Shown: piece after piece, positions 26,201 through 37,114 of the stretch | Layout of the letters: the number at the start of each line of letters is the position of its first letter | How positions within the stretch are numbered: the stretch's first letter is position 1 | Assembly (NCBI RefSeq): GCF_031877795.1 | Contig: NC_133943.1 | Location: 11,835,001-11,899,000 of the forward strand | Reading direction: 5' to 3' | Source of the DNA: Strix aluco | Taxonomy: Eukaryota > Chordata > Aves > Strigiformes > Strigidae | Length of the DNA: 64,000 nt | The notes under the pieces: model-generated | Told to the model about the DNA's origin: nothing | The model's database searches: none | The model's input: only the letters and a program-made list of their open reading frames with translations | Translations under genes and position numbers: made by a program

Positions 26201-29200
26201 GTATCAGACAACCAGCTTGTTACACACAGGGGATTATTTTATCCATGTCTTCCAGCATAAACCCACTCTAGGCCTACAAATGCTGGCAGAGCGCCAAGCA
26301 GCTGCACAAAAATCAGCTGGAAGCACTTAAGCATCAGCATCGCTTCCCCAGCACCATGACCTGCTGAAGTGACTCTATTGCTCCTGGATCCTGGCAGCAC
26401 TGGGCTCTGGCTGCAGCCTGACAGCTTATGAGCATCCAGGAACAAGGAGAAGTTGGAGACAACCGCAGCTAATGCTGCAAAATGGCTCCTGTGTTTAATT
26501 AACGAGTCTGACGAGAGCTGTTGAGATGAGCGGGGCGCAGCTTTGCACGCTGACCTGATCGCCTCCGGAGAGAGGCACGCTGGGAAGCCAGCTGTGGAGA
26601 TGTACAACCTGGCTTGGGCTCTACTGCACCTCGGTAATTTATCAATGAAACTGCCAAGAATTTGCTAAGGGAGCCCAACTGAGGGGTTTGTGATTGACCT
26701 GGGAGTCCTGTGCTTGGCCCACACCTCTGATGGTGTGGCTGCAGGAGCAGCAGAGATCTGGCAGCAGCACCTCCTACGAGGCAGTTAGGTGGTACAAGGG
26801 TACAGGTGCAACTGAGGGGAGTTTTGGGATAAACAAGTCATCTCCTGCTGCCCTAACCAAAGTTTGAAGTATTGTTAAGCAAAACAAAATAACTACACAG
26901 GAGAGCTCACCACCCGCTCAAGAGTCAAGATCTCCTCAACTCATGTGTGTTCTCCCTCTCCGTCAGGATCAGCTGAGCAATTTAAAGCAAGAGGGCAAAT
27001 GACTTCTGAAAAGCCAGCCATCAGCTCAGATGTGCAAATGGGTTTCTGCTTGGCTGTGAGCAGGCTCCAGCTGTTTGGGCACAGCTGGGCCATCCCTGAG
27101 GTCTGTCAGGTGTCAGAGATGGAATAGAATGAGAAAGCAGTGTCCCACTGTCAGCCCTGAACTGCAGAGGAAACACTATCTGCAATCATTCTGGCATGGA
27201 GAGGCCACTATTCTTGCTTGCTTTTTAATTTAAAAATTATGATTGTGTGCCAGGTGGCTAAATGTTCCCGGTCCTTCCCTGTGAACAGAACAAATGCATC
27301 CATCTTTCCCATGCTCCCTCACAAAGATTAGTCAAAAATGATGGTCCTACCACAACAGAGGGCAAATCTTTTCAGCTGAAGCCCAGCAGAGCAGTGACTA
27401 CCCACTGTATCACCAGTGCTGGATTACACTGATTTTTAGCCACCACCAGGAATGATTTTCCATTGCTTTGAGTGCAGTATTGCAGGTTTTAGCTGTGTGG
27501 TGTGGATACCACCCATCACAGTCATCCTGGCAGCAGATTTCACCCATCCTGCACAGAGATATGGCAGCAGGGAGAAGCAGATGCCATGGAGGGGATGCTC
27601 AGCCCTCAAATGGGGGAGACCCCCCTGGCACACCTGTGCCAGTGGGCAACGGAGCCCTGGAAAATTCCTGAGGACAATGCTGGAGCAGGAGACAAAATAC
27701 TGAAGCACCGATGAGAAGCAGAGATCTGGTGAAAGCTGTGCCATAGCAAATGACGAATCCAGGAAAAAGAGTGAGCAAACATTTCAATGCAACGGGACAG
27801 CTCAGCTCTGGTTCTGCGCTTGTACAGGCAGCAGCTGAGCTCCAGACCCCAGGGCTGCTGATTCAGTGTGCATGCCATCTAGTGAACAAGAGAAAGAAGA
27901 GCAAACGTCACCCCTGCATCCCTTGCAAGCCTGGAAACCACGCCCAGGGGAGTCCTAGTGGGTGCTTGTGAGGGCAGGTGGGGTGCCAGGGCAATGTGTC
28001 CCTGCCACCCAGCCCCATCCCACTCAGGAGAGGGGCAGCAACAAACCCCATCAGCAAGGCTCTGCAGAGGCTTGGCTTGCTCAAGCGCTGGGTAGTTTGG
28101 CAATTGGAGAATTAAACCACTGTCCAGTGCATCAGGAGAACATGCAACAGCATTTGGCTTAACAGGGTGCAGTTGACTTTTGAAGGACGTGCCTACAGCA
28201 GTGCTCACCTCCAGCTGTCCTCCTGCAGCGAGGGAGGGAGAGCAGATGCAGCCGTAGGAGGAAGGCAGTTAGGCACAAGCCCCAACTCCATGACTCTTCC
28301 TGCCTCCCCTGCTTTTTCTTCCTCCAGGGAGTTTCATCATCCCCATCGGCAGCAGGAACGCTGCAAAAGCCTTTGGGCAGCTCAGAGGAGCTTGGAGCCC
28401 AGACGTGACAGGACACAAAGCACAGAGGAGGTAATGAGGAGAGCTGAGAATGCTACAGCTGCTGCAGCACCAGCAACTTTTCAGGCCTGTCATCTCTATT
28501 TTTAAAAATTAAGAAAGATTTTTACTTTTGCTCTGTTTTCAGCACTGCACCAGGGCAGAATGGTAAGTGACAGTTATTTCTGGAATATAAACAGTACTTT
28601 CAACATATATTTATAAATGTAAGTATCCTCATGGATGAAGCTCCCCTCAGGCACTGCCAAGGACATGCAGATGAAGTTAAATACTCCCATGAGATCCTCT
28701 GCTTCACTGGGATACTTTGAGTGAGGCTAGTTTTGACCGATGTGTCCTAGGAGAGAGTGCAGTCCTGGTACATGTAAACGAAGGAGATGGATAATTATGC
28801 ATCCTCAGCTACTTCATTTCTTACTATCTCATGGAGCAAGGACACAGGCACCCTCATGCTTTGCTCTTGTCCTTCTCTCACCACAGTGCTGCCTCTTTAA
28901 AACCCCACCAGCAACAACTTACTGTACCAATTCCCTTTCCCTTTCAGCACCCCATCTGAATTCACAGCCTGCAGTATTACTTAACCTGGGTGGACACTGG
29001 TAACAAGGTCATTTCCAGCATGAAACTCAAGGTAGGAGTTGGCAGACTCCAGAGCAACCTTCCAAAAATGAGGGGAAAAAAACCACACTAGCTCTGGGGG
29101 CTCATGTCAAAGCTGCCCTTGCGCACCATGTGTCCTTACTTGGCGTAGAGCATCTGGATGAAAGAAATTGTAACTAAACCATCAGGTAAAAAGGTCTGAG

Positions 29201-29830
29201 CAGAAAAAAAAAAGACCACACAGGCCCTGTGGTTGGTTACAGAGGTGGTGGGAGCTTTTCTGAGCAACCCAAGGGAGCAAGCAGAGATCTCCCCCCTGCA
29301 CTGACAGGGGAAGACGCTATTTGTATCTTGGCCCCATAACACATTCCCTGGATCCAAGCACTCCTCAGCCGAGGACAGTGTGGCAGGAGACAGGGAGGCA
29401 TCTTTATCCTACCAAAGCAAGGTAGATGATGCTTTTGTCTAAGATCTTCTGTTAAAACAGGCAAGCTAATTAAAAAAGAAGGAAACGCCATACATAGGTG
29501 GTTTGCACTCTTCAGATGAGAGGGTGCAATACCCCCTCTCCACCAAGCAGGGTCAGCCGAGCACTGTTTTAACACACAACTGCTGCTTCGCTTCAGGTCT
29601 ACCAGTTTCAGCTTCATAGTAAAAATGTCATTGCCACTGAGCTGCAGCATGCAGCAGAAGTGTTTCTGAAACAACTAGCTCTATTTTAAAGAACTGGAAA
29701 TTCAGCCTTGCAAGGTTCACATGCCAGAACTGGCTCTGGAGGTTTCTGTAAGTCAGCAAAACCCAGACTAGAAGCAAAGCTGGTCCGAGGCTACAGCTGG
29801 TGATCAGGCAGGAAATCAGACACATGCCCA
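23300..29830. other. Intergenic interval between SH3PXD2B and STK10
   Basis: About 6.5 kb separate the SH3PXD2B CpG island from the inferred STK10 3' end. I compared the open frames on both strands with what I remember of neighbours of these genes in human (UBTD2, EFCAB9, FBXW11, NEURL1B) and saw no match. There is an AT-rich patch at 23805-23960 containing several TAAT-type homeodomain-like motifs, and an A run at 25157-25170. No transposon, RNA gene or second CpG island was recognised. Confidence 0.65.
25157..25179. repeat. Interrupted poly-A tract
   Basis: Fourteen A (25157-25170), one T, then eight A. It lies in the intergenic interval; no retroposon body was recognised next to it. Confidence 0.85.
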
Positions 29831-32603
29831 GGTTTCTCAATCTGTTACTTTATTAGAAGGGTCTTTACATCATAGTGGTGGCCCCACTGAAGACAAGATA
29901 TTAAAAAAACCTTTTTATTCAAAGCCACAATTTAAAAAAATGCCATCCCATCCCCCCTCAAAAACAAGCTGGGTTTATTCATGGTTCCTTCTCAACAGGA
30001 AACAACAAAAACATCCTCTTTTGAAAGGGGAAAAAAAACCACCCTGTAAACATGACGATCAGAAGATGTGCTACCCTGCCCTCTTCTAGGAGAGGGACAT
30101 GGTACTAGAGCCCTGGCACACCCAGAGAGGGAACAGAGAATAAGGAAGGAGCAGGGCACAAAACCATTCCCACCCTCTGTTAGCCAAAGCAAAACTATGT
30201 TGCTAGCTCCAGGCTGCAAATAAGCTGGACTGGAGAAAGGGACAACCGATTACCCAACCGATTTACCATGGGGGCATCACACCAGCTCTTTAAAAGCCCC
30301 CAGAAATAGTTTCCTTCCTCATGGCTGCACAGTATCCAGAGAGAGCTGACACTCCCTGGGCTGGTGAAGGCGGCAGTCAGAGGCGGCAATGCCCTTCAGC
30401 TGGAGGAGGTCTGTTACCAACAGCCTGCTGCAGCACATCCTTCTGCAAGTCACATGTAACACATGAAGAACAGGCACCAGGTACTGATTTCTGTGACAAC
30501 AACCATTTCATAGAATAGCTCCGGCCTGACCCCAGTGGGACCAGAAACAAAACCACTGGGGCTGCTAAAACACATTTCCAATGCAATTAAAAGGCTCAAA
30601 CCAGCACATTGTCCTGGTTCAGGAATAACCCTCTGCATTCATTAAATTTACATCAGCTCCCAACTTGGCACTATTGTATCTGAAAGGCACAGTCGATGCT
30701 TTTGGAGATGGGACAGGCAGTCTTCCTAGGAGAACAGGCTAGTTACTGAAAAGCTGCTATGCAGTCTGCTTGCAAAGGGTCCCAGCCCTTAGATGTCCAT
30801 CTAGGCTATGTTTATTAGTAGAGACATTAATGGTGTGGATTCAGAAGAAACCTGGAACAGCCCAAATGGATGTAGTCTTGCTAGTTTCCAGGAAGCTTAT
30901 AAATATGTATTATGGACTGCAAATGGGTAGTAAATAATGTACTTTATCTCAGATAAAGAGGTGTTAAAGGTCTGGGGCCTGACTCCTTCAGCTAGGTACC
31001 TAGAAGTGTAGCACATCACATACCACCTTCTTCTGAAATGTCAGTATGTCTCTAAATCAACATATGAGACTTTAAAACAACTCCTTTTTTTAAAGCAGAA
31101 ACATTTTTTCTTGCTAGGGAAGCAGGCCTAAAGCAAACAATGTTGTCCAGAGATCAGAGGAAAAAACTTAAGTGCTACCTTACACCTTTTGGTTGTGTAA
31201 AGAAGGTGCTGTCCAGTGAGGTCTCTGTCCCCCTACCCAGGTCTGTGCTCTGGGTCCTACCGAGCAGCCCAGCCAAGCACTGCCTTGTGCAGGTGGAGGA
31301 AGGCTGCCCAACCAAGACACATCACCACGGAGCAGAAAGAACAGAGGGCTGGACATGCTGCTGCTCTGCCGCTCTGCAGTGTGACTCCAAGCTGAAAGCC
31401 AGGAGAATCATCTAAGAAACAGTGGCACATCATAAGGATATGGGACATCAGTGGAGAAAGCAATGCTGAGAGTAACAAGCTACCATGACCTGTCTTTGCA
31501 TCTCCTCTTCCCTTGCATCCCTTGTTTCAAGACTCCTTTATTCCTTCCAAATAATGCTTTGCAGCCCATAACCCTGACTGCAGAGTGGTCAGGCTGGCTG
31601 ACCCACATGGCCCACACATATATAGCACTTTAAAAAAAAAAATAAGTTTCAAGCACATGTGTGATCATGAGAGCTCTGGCAATGACAGCTTTCGGCCCTT
31701 CACTTGTCCTTAGCAGAAGGCATGTGGCTGACCGATACCTCACCGTGTCACCACAGGACCGAGCACTGTTACAAACCACCTCCTCTGCACGCACACATAC
31801 ACTTCTTTAAGAGAAAAAAGCCTGCAGCCAGCTGAACAGTTTAATTATGCCATAGTCCAGTCTCTGATAAGATAGTGTTAGCTAGGTGCCAGAGGGACTG
31901 TCGTGCCAGCAATCACAGCAAATGAAGAAGCAGAAGCATCTTTGGAAGTACGTCCCCTTTCTGCATAGTCTGTAGGGGGAGGAAGAGGAAAGAAAAACCC
32001 AACCGTCCCTCCTCAAAGACAAAAAAATCCAAATCAGTGTCTCTCCCTTGAGCAAAAAAGGACCACAGTAGATAGAAATACATCTAAGGCAAGTATTGGG
32101 AGGCCACAAGGCCAAGGTTAGCCTAAGACAATGCCAAAGCTGCTCTGCCCTAGACTAGTCCTTACAGAGGACCAGGAGGAGGAACAGCCACATTGGAAAG
32201 AGAGGCTGATAACTCCTGTGCAGAGGGCAGGAGCCATCACCTATTTCTCCTGTTCAGAGCAGTTATTGCTTCAGTCTGAGCTGACAAGCCCGGTGAGCGC
32301 CAGGCTCACGTGAGAAGCGACACATCCAGCTAACAGTGCACGCACCATTGCAGAAAGGGTCCTGCCCGGCTTCCCAGTCTGGAGCTGTGCTGAGCAGCCC
32401 AGCGCCTGGAAAAGCCACCAAAACTTCCAGTCAGTGTCCCTCAGTGCAGGACAGAGGCCACATTTATCCCAGACAGAGTGAGGGGACAGGAGGGTGCTGT
32501 TGCAAGAAGAGGCTGCTGAGAGGATCTTCCAGGTCCAAGTTGCCCACCTGCAGCCCAGGAGGACACAGCAAGTACCAGCTGGTGGCCTGCCAGCTGCGAG
32601 GCG
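29830..32603 (-). other. STK10: STK10 3' UTR (inferred extent)
   Basis: Sequence between the STK10 stop codon and the most distal plausible polyadenylation signal. On the minus strand AATAAA hexamers occur at 31537-31542, 30811-30816, 29974-29979, 29914-29919 and 29849-29854. The last is followed within about 25 nt by a GT-rich stretch near 29825-29835, the expected downstream element, so the 3' end is placed near 29830. The earlier hexamers could give shorter isoforms. No coding potential resembling STK10 continues past the stop. Confidence 0.55.
29849..29854 (-). terminator. STK10: Candidate distal STK10 polyadenylation signal (AATAAA)
   Basis: Canonical hexamer on the minus strand with a GT-rich downstream element beginning about 15 nt further on. 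Two more hexamers lie only 65 and 125 nt upstream (29914-29919 and 29974-29979), so cleavage could occur at any of the three. Transcript evidence would be needed to choose. Confidence 0.5.
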
Positions 32604-32744
32604 TTACGAGCTCTCTGCAGAGCTGAATGGGACAAACTTGGCGTGTTTGGCTGGGGATGCTGGCATCTGTCCATCCGCCTCCTCGCTCAGCTTGAAGAAC
32701 ATCTCTTGCTCACGCTTCTTCTGGTTCAGCTCATCCTCCAGGGC
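32604..32744 (-). CDS. STK10: STK10 last coding exon (C-terminal tail, stop TAA)
   Basis: The coding part is 141 nt: 46 codons and TAA at 32606-32604. It encodes [20 protein letters not shown] followed by a tail ending [10 protein letters not shown], parallel to the human STK10 end (human PYSSADAS, from memory). It enters in phase 0 after RPRKK. The acceptor reads CTTAAG rather than CAG. The segment closes the C-terminal coiled coil; the final residues are Ser/Pro-rich and probably disordered. The intron before it is only 115 nt. Confidence 0.95.
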   Translation of the reverse strand, partial: ALEDELNQKKREQEMFFKLSEEADGQMPASPAKHAKFVPFSSAESS

Positions 32745-32859
32745 CTTAAGCAGAAGGGAACACACACAAGAGCTGTATTTGAGATTGTACTGGAGATATG
32801 AACACTGTCCCCTCCAACCAGCCATGCAGAACACCCTGCTCACACGGAGGAGGCACTAC

Positions 32860-32973
32860 CTTCTTCCGTGGCCTCAGCTTGTCTCGCCACTCCTTCATGT
32901 GCAGGTTGTGGTTCTCATCCAAGGACTTAAGCTTCTGGGTTTCATGCTCAATCAAGAGGTGACACTTTTCATT
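32860..32973 (-). CDS. STK10: STK10 exon: coiled coil, NEKCHLL to RPRKK
   Basis: This 114-nt exon (38 codons, phase 0 to phase 0) has acceptor GTTTAG and donor GTAGTG on the minus strand. It encodes [20 protein letters not shown] and continues to [11 protein letters not shown], nearly identical to human STK10. The heptad-like spacing of Leu, Ile and His among charged residues fits the C-terminal coiled coil, which in this kinase drives oligomerisation and restrains activity. Confidence 0.95.
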
Positions 32974-33246
32974 CTAAACACAGATCACAAGACAGAACAC
33001 CCATTAAGCAGCCGGGACTGTAAATCCAGTGGTCAAATAGGACTTGCATCAGCCAGAGGCATTCAGAGCTCTGAGCTTCAGGGCACATTTAGACATGGCC
33101 ACAGAAACCTCTCAAGGCAGAGCAAGAGGACATCAGGTCTAGTTCACTGACAGTCCTCGGCAGCCACTTCTTATGACATGCTCCCTGCGCTGGAGCCAAA
33201 ACAGCACAAGGCAGCTCCGAGAGACCAAGCCAGGAGTGACAGGTAC

Positions 33247-33372
33247 CTGCAGCTGCTGGAGCTCGTTCGTGTTGCTCTCGCACTGGGCCTGCATGTCCTT
33301 CATCTGTGTCTCGTGCTTCTGCTGCTGGTGTAGCCGCTCTGCTTTTTGCCTCTTCTCTTCCTGCTGAGCAAA
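33247..33372 (-). CDS. STK10: STK10 exon: coiled coil, [10 protein letters not shown] to NELQQLQ
   Basis: This 126-nt exon (42 codons, phase 0 to phase 0) has acceptor CTTCCAG and donor GTACCT. It encodes [20 protein letters not shown] and ends [12 protein letters not shown], close to human [20 protein letters not shown]. The extreme Gln/Glu/Lys content is typical of the long coiled coil in the STK10/SLK pair. Confidence 0.95.
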
Positions 33373-33688
33373 CTGGAAGAGAGAAAAGCAGGTGCCCATG
33401 TAGGCAGCGTTGCTCTGATGTCTGAAGCTGGTTAAGAGACTGGCCAGCTTGCACTATTATATAGGAAAGAAAGAAAAGCCCTGAGGATGCTTCCCAACAC
33501 TAGTCACAATGGAAGCAGCACTGAAAACCACAACTGATGCCACAAAAGCAAGAGACCTCTGACTCCCTGCAGTAGGTTTGAAATTTGGGAAAAGTTGCCT
33601 ATTTCTGACTTCCCTTCTGCCATTAGGCCAGTGAAGTACTGCAACCCCAAGCCAAGCCTCAACGCTGGTGCCCTCTGCAAGACCTAAC

Positions 33689-33877
33689 CTGTTTTATCTT
33701 CTCCCGCTGCTCGGATGCACTCCCACTGGAGTGGATGTGGAGGCTCTTCTTGTACATGGCCATGCGTGTCTTCCCTTCGCTCCGCTGGATTTTGGGGAGC
33801 CGGGCTTTCTCCTGCTGCTGACGAATCTTCAGCTGCTCTAACATGCGCTGGTTGTATCGCTGCATTTGCTCCCTTTC
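33689..33877 (-). CDS. STK10: STK10 exon: coiled coil, [10 protein letters not shown] to QREKIKQ
   Basis: This 189-nt exon (63 codons, phase 0 to phase 0) is bounded by acceptor CATTGCAG and donor GTTAGG. It encodes [20 protein letters not shown], then [20 protein letters not shown], then a variable [11 protein letters not shown] patch. The [20 protein letters not shown] block is one of the most conserved parts of the STK10/SLK C-terminal domain, and it is intact here. Confidence 0.95.
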
Positions 33878-34403
33878 CTGCAATGGCAGAGGGACAGGTA
33901 TCAGAGGAGGAGGGACACCTCAGGCAACAACAAAGTGCTAAGGAGACCAAAGAGAGCTGGAGAGCAGATTTGGGAATCGCACGGGGGTGGCTGGTGACAG
34001 ATAGCTCCAAGGGGACAAGAAGTGAGGGCAGCTACTGAACATGCTGTGAAAGCAGAGGAGAAGGGGACTGGAAGGAAGCAGAAACAACTGTAAGACATGC
34101 CCGTCTTCACTCGCTGCTCTGGGAATCCACCATCCCACATACTGGACAGTGACAGATCTACAGAAAAGCCCCCCAAGTTCACAACTGCTTCTTGTACATT
34201 AAATCCACGCAGCACAGAATACATGTCCCAAGCAAGAAGGCTGACCTGAGCGTTATTCTGGTCCCCTTTCACTGATAATGACCAAGTCCCTTAACTCTTA
34301 ACCCATCCTTACCCACTTACTGCCTGGAAGGGAAACATCCCTTCTGGGGACACCCAAGCACCCTGCCAACCAGCACCAGCACAGGAAGGTGCTAACTCTT
34401 CAC

Positions 34404-34528
34404 CTTCTCATGCTTCCGGAGCAACTCATGCCTCTGGAGGAAATACTGGTCCTTTAGCTGCTGCTTGACAAGCTGGTGTTTCTCCTGTTGCTGATGCTCT
34501 TCAAGATCCCAGATGCACGCCTCCCGGT
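34404..34528 (-). CDS. STK10: STK10 exon: coiled coil, (D)[12 protein letters not shown] to LLRKHEK
   Basis: This 125-nt exon takes two bases to finish an Asp codon begun in the previous exon, then adds 41 codons. The acceptor is CCTCAG and the donor GTGAAG. It encodes [20 protein letters not shown] then [22 protein letters not shown]. Human reads DREAALWEMEEHQLQERHQL in the same place, so the start of the exon is less conserved than its end. Confidence 0.94.
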
Positions 34529-34734
34529 CTGAGGAAGGGAGAAGGGTCAGGAGACAACCCACCCTGGCCCCCCAGCTTGGTCACACAAAGCATCCCAAGC
34601 ACGAGAGATCCCTACATGCAGGAGCAATGCAGCAGGTGTTGGGGGGGGACTGTTCACCTCCTGTCTTCCAAGAGAAATTGGTTGCAAACCATATTGGAGA
34701 ATCATTTCTTGCAATTATGAAGCCTAATTGGTTC

Positions 34735-34785
34735 ATATTTGTAAAGTGCTTTGAAGATTAAAGTGCTAAGTATTATTATTGTTAA
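34735..34785 (+). repeat. MIR-type SINE 3' tail fragment
   Basis: The stretch TTTGTAAAGTGCTTTGAAG, then TTAAAGTGCTAAGTATTATT and a further ATT, follows the 3' end typical of amniote MIR/CORE-SINEs (TGTAAAGCGCTTTGAGA ... AGCGCTATATAA ... TATTATTATT). It sits in plus orientation, antisense to STK10, in the 411-bp intron between exons 34404-34528 and 34940-35069. The tRNA-like head is not recognisable. Identification is from memory of the consensus. Confidence 0.7.
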
Positions 34786-34939
34786 ACATTTAGACAGGAT
34801 CTGGCAAGGCTGTTTTTTCTAAATCCTATCCTGCCAGCTTGCAACTCTGTCACAGCATCTGTTGCGTGGGAAGAGCCAGTGTTGGATAAACCCATCGTTA
34901 CAGCATTTGCTTTCCTCCTTTACAGCCTTTGCCACCCAC

Positions 34940-35069
34940 CTCTCATGAGCTGCTGTTTTTTGTTCAGGCACTCGCGTTCCTTGTCGCAGATCTCTTTTTT
35001 GTTCTGGGCAGTTATATTCTTCACGGCTAGCTCCAGGTCCTCCTTCTGCTTGGCCAAAAACTCCTGTTC
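34940..35069 (-). CDS. STK10: STK10 exon: coiled coil, [12 protein letters not shown] to QQLMR(D)
   Basis: This 130-nt exon has 43 codons plus the first base of a split Asp codon, with acceptor CTTCCAG and donor GTGGGT. It encodes [20 protein letters not shown] then [18 protein letters not shown]. The KQKEDLELA and EICDKEREC blocks match human STK10 closely. The start of the exon (EQEF) differs from human DRDF, a variable point of the coiled coil. Confidence 0.95.
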
Positions 35070-35228
35070 CTGGAAGAAAACAGCAGTACCATCATGAGTC
35101 TTCCTTCTGCTGCAACTTGTAAAAGCATCTGGTGGTGTTTTAGAAACTGCCAGTCCCTCAAGGGACATGCTTCTGTCTACTATGCACTTCCCAATCTTGG
35201 AGTTGTGGCAATCTTCTCTCAGCCTTAC

Positions 35229-35321
35229 CATGGTTTGTTTTTTCTGGGCAAAGTCATCCATCTTCACCTTCATGTTCCCTTTCCGCTGTTGCCGTGGCAG
35301 CTTCTCAACCTCGTTCTTGAC
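35229..35321 (-). CDS. STK10: STK10 exon: coiled coil, [12 protein letters not shown] to QKKQTM
   Basis: This 93-nt exon (31 codons, phase 0 to phase 0) has acceptor CCCAAAG (AAG rather than CAG) and donor GTAAGG. It encodes [20 protein letters not shown] then [25 protein letters not shown] is shared with human STK10; the remainder is more diverged (human ESMKQKMEEHTQKKQ). Confidence 0.94.
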
Positions 35322-35425
35322 CTTTGGGGAGGGAAATTAGATTTATCAGCGGGTAACTTTAGGCCAAGAACAACCCCACCTAATGTCACTAAACAGCTGG
35401 ACCTCAGGAAACACCCAAACATAAC

Positions 35426-35443
35426 AAAAAAAAAAAAAAAAAA
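35426..35443. repeat. poly-A tract (18 nt) in STK10 intron
   Basis: Run of 18 A on the plus strand, hence oligo-U in the STK10 pre-mRNA, about 130 nt downstream of the donor of exon 35573-35752 and about 105 nt upstream of the next acceptor. Confidence 0.9.
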
Positions 35444-35572
35444 GAAGCAAGAGCTTCCTGCTAAAACATCAACTGCTTCCCTCTCGAGTTCTCCCGTGGA
35501 GAAATGCTGAAGGTTCCCTGGAAGAAATAGATGCAGGAAACCAGTTTTCCTCCATCCTATCCCCATTTTTAC

Positions 35573-35752
35573 CTCCTTCTTCATCTGCTTCAGCTGCTCC
35601 AGGAATTTGACATGGTCCCGCTCTTGCTCCAGGCGAATGCGCTTGGCCTCCTCCCGCCGGCGCAGCGAATGATCTTGTTCCATCTTCTCAATCTGCTGCT
35701 TCTGCTGCCGTTCGAGGTTTTCCAGTTCAGTGTCGTAGAACTTCTTCTTTGT
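35573..35752 (-). CDS. STK10: STK10 exon: coiled coil, [12 protein letters not shown] to LKQMKKE
   Basis: This 180-nt exon (60 codons, phase 0 to phase 0) has acceptor TGTACAG and donor GTAAAA. It encodes [20 protein letters not shown], then [20 protein letters not shown], then [19 protein letters not shown], nearly collinear with human STK10. It is the most conserved part of the coiled coil. An unusual oligo-C tract lies 80-100 nt upstream of its acceptor in the transcript. Confidence 0.96.
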
Positions 35753-35831
35753 CTGTACAGGAAGGGAATAGAGGTCAACCTCAACCTTCTCTCTCCCTCG
35801 TTTCCTTCCAAAAGTTTTCTTTAAAAAAAAA

Positions 35832-35852
35832 GGGGGGGGGTGGGGGGGGGGG
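35832..35852. repeat. Oligo-G tract (G9 T G11), oligo-C in STK10 RNA
   Basis: Nine G, one T, then eleven G on the plus strand, preceded by an A run (from about 35823). In the STK10 transcript it reads as two long C runs followed by U, 80-100 nt upstream of the acceptor at 35752. The DNA is able to form a G-quadruplex on the template strand and an i-motif opposite; the RNA could bind poly-C-binding proteins. Tract length may carry assembly error. Confidence 0.9.
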
Positions 35853-36990
35853 TTGTCCTTGCATGGATTGAGCCTCTTTACTAAACACAGAGGAGAGAAA
35901 TTTCCAAACAACACCCCATAAAGCACACTGGGCAGAAACAGCTCTAGTGTGAGCACAAAGCATTTCTGAACTTGTTCTAGCACTGATGCACTTCAAGCCT
36001 TTCTCCTGCTTATGTCCTGATCTGCAACATCCCACTGGGACCCACGGCCCTTGGCAAATATTAGCAGGCAGTGAAGCTCAAGCGTAACAGTTCTTTCTCT
36101 GCAGACAAGGATTTCCAAGTTTGAGGGCACTGCGCTCTGACAGCACCCTTGTGTCTGATATCTCCCTCCCTGTGAGCTGCAGGGATGGAGCACCCGGGTG
36201 TCAACAAGAGCAGGTTGCAAACTGCCCGAGGGAAAGGTAAAGGAAGCAGGTTTGGGGCTTTTGCACATCGCACTGTGCAGTGAGTAAGTCTCACAAATGA
36301 GAAGTGACTTGCTAAGATGGGAATTCACAGACATGGCACGTCAAGACTAGAAATACAACAGAGCACACGAATGAGTGATGGCTCCCAGCCTGCCACGAGG
36401 GGATGGGGTCATGAGGTGCACATGCTAGGTGAATTAATAAAGGGGTATTTAAAAGATGGCTCATGAAAGCTTTAAAGGGACTTATCTACAAAATTATTTT
36501 ACTTCAACAGAAGCTTCCCATGGAGGGACTAAGTATGTAAGCCCAATTTATCTTTATTCAATTTACACTCAAAGACTTGCCAGATATCCTGCTGTCACAC
36601 ACTGGCCACACTGCTTTGTTATTTAAAGGGTTTTTTCTGTGAAATACATCAGCACTATAAACTGTTTCTCACAGTAGCTGTGAATGGACATATAAGAAAA
36701 GATCATTAAAGAGGGAAAGTCCAGAACAACCCTTCTCCTGCTACGCCCTGTCAGACAACGGCAGTCAGTGCTTCCCAAGCTGCAGGCTGGATGCACTGAA
36801 CACCCACAAAAGCCTCTGTCCTCCACAAGCACATCCCATGCCTCAAATCCCAGAGGGGTTCCTCGTCGGTCCTGCTCCCTCCAGATATGATGCCCTGGGA
36901 CTGCCGCAACCCAGAGAGTTTGCAGGGCGTCTGCAGAGAAGAAGTCAAACCAGCTGATACCCAGGAGCTTCCCCTTCCCTGCCCACGTAC

Positions 36991-37114
36991 CGTCATTTCT
37001 TGCTCGAAGCGCCTGAGCATCTGCTCCAGCTGCAGCTGGTGTTTGCTGTTGAGCTGGGCCTGGTTTCGGTGCTCCTCCTTCTGAAGGAGACGCAGCTCCC
37101 GCAGCTCCTGACGC
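36991..37114 (-). CDS. STK10: STK10 exon: coiled coil, (R)[10 protein letters not shown] to FEQEMT
   Basis: This 124-nt exon takes one base to finish an Arg codon and adds 41 codons, with acceptor CTCTGCAG and donor GTACGT. It encodes [20 protein letters not shown] then [21 protein letters not shown]. Human reads [20 protein letters not shown]. It can only be joined in frame to the previous exon if that exon uses a GC donor (see 39073-39203). Confidence 0.95.

Noticed and set aside
23300..29830. A missing UBTD2 or EFCAB9 gene in the intergenic interval
   Set aside because: No frame on either strand resembles either protein as I remember them, and there is no second CpG island.
15367..35443. 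Many A/T homopolymer runs as tails of processed retrocopies
   Set aside because: No coding body or target-site duplication was recognised beside any of them; they are treated as simple repeats.
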